A stretch of 64,000 bases of DNA from Erythrocercus mccallii. Lineage: Eukaryota; Chordata; Aves; Passeriformes; Dicruridae. The stretch is taken from the NCBI GenBank assembly GCA_013397435.1, contig VZRG01000364.1, forward strand, positions 353,470 to 417,469. The letters are read 5' to 3'. The notes under the pieces were generated by a model. That model worked only from the letters and a program-made list of their open reading frames with translations. It was not told the DNA's origin and searched no databases. Made by a program: the position numbers and the translations under genes. The stretch's first letter is position 1, and every line of letters begins with the position of its first letter. This document shows, piece by piece, positions 63,700 through 64,000 of this stretch.

Positions 63700-64000
63700 C
63701 CCAGACAAACCACAGTTTGAGAAATCATGGTCCAGGAGGGGGGACCTTCATTGCATTCCAGGAATAGGTGGGGGAGCAATTGTTCCCCAAACAGCAACGG
63801 ACTCACCATTCATCTCAACTTGCCACAACTGATAACCAAGGAAGTGTGAAGAAGCTATTTGACCTCACCAGCAGCCAGAACACCCCTCTCCAAATGACTC
63901 CATTCAGCAGGACTATGCACCTTTCCCAACAGTTCCAAAAATAGCTCCAGAGACAAGCACCAGACATCAAGACACATTAATCCCTCATCAGGCTGAAGCG
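63700..64000. other. GC-richer block running off the window edge
   Basis: From ggtccaggaggggggacctt onward the composition changes from AT-rich to C/A-rich with balanced GC, resembling the GC step seen at the LTRs elsewhere in the window. I cannot assign it to a family or to an exon, and its right end lies outside the window. Possibilities are an LTR fragment, an exon or regulatory DNA. Confidence 0.4.

Noticed and set aside
1..64000. CRISPR array, tRNA, rRNA, bacterial operon or plasmid features
   Set aside because: No regularly spaced repeats, cloverleaf with intact A and B boxes, rRNA segments or dense gene packing were seen. The repeat content is that of an avian nuclear genome.

Overview
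The window looks like nuclear DNA from a bird, most likely a passerine. The evidence is the repeat content: at least five 3' ends of CR1 LINEs, three LTRs or LTR fragments resembling avian endogenous-retrovirus LTRs, and two decayed MIR-like SINEs. No Alu, L1 or bacterial gene structure is visible. The DNA is AT-rich with few CpGs. I found no protein-coding gene, exon set, tRNA, rRNA or CRISPR array that I can defend. The longest open frames (up to 167 codons) have no recognisable domain and are near chance length. The window is best read as intergenic or deep intronic DNA. Family names come from remembered avian repeat structure, not from a database search.

Layout. 1-5594 is AT-rich single-copy DNA, with a purine-biased + strand at about 850-2330 and an exact 39-bp tandem duplication at 4813-4891. 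5595-5750 is a decayed MIR-like SINE. 6644-7658 is a roughly 1-kb LTR. 9112-10050 is an internally deleted CR1 on the minus strand that keeps remnants of its reverse transcriptase. 12252-12615 holds a polypurine mirror repeat followed by a long polypyrimidine tract. 20240-20991 is a complete solo LTR with a near-perfect 5-bp target-site duplication. 24283-24448 and 26510-26910 are CR1 3' ends, and 25912-26306 between them carries a protein-like but frame-broken stretch. 26911-46007 is mostly featureless, with short minisatellites, a palindromic AT-rich block at 42690-42758 and A-runs. 46008-46114 (CR1), 46697-46912 (MIR-like SINE), 47494-47562 (23-bp minisatellite) and 50707-50990 (LTR fragment) form a repeat-richer stretch. 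55797-55985 and 62391-62440 are further CR1 tails. The last 300 bases form a GC-richer block cut off by the window edge.

No genes here can be shown to work together. What the window records is a history of insertions: very old SINEs, CR1 copies of several ages, and younger LTRs reduced to solo or fragment form. I did not find a new biological system. The points most worth checking are the protein-like fossil at 25912-26306, the solo LTRs, a possible 9-nt microexon at 14725-14733, and the small palindromic and tandem structures.
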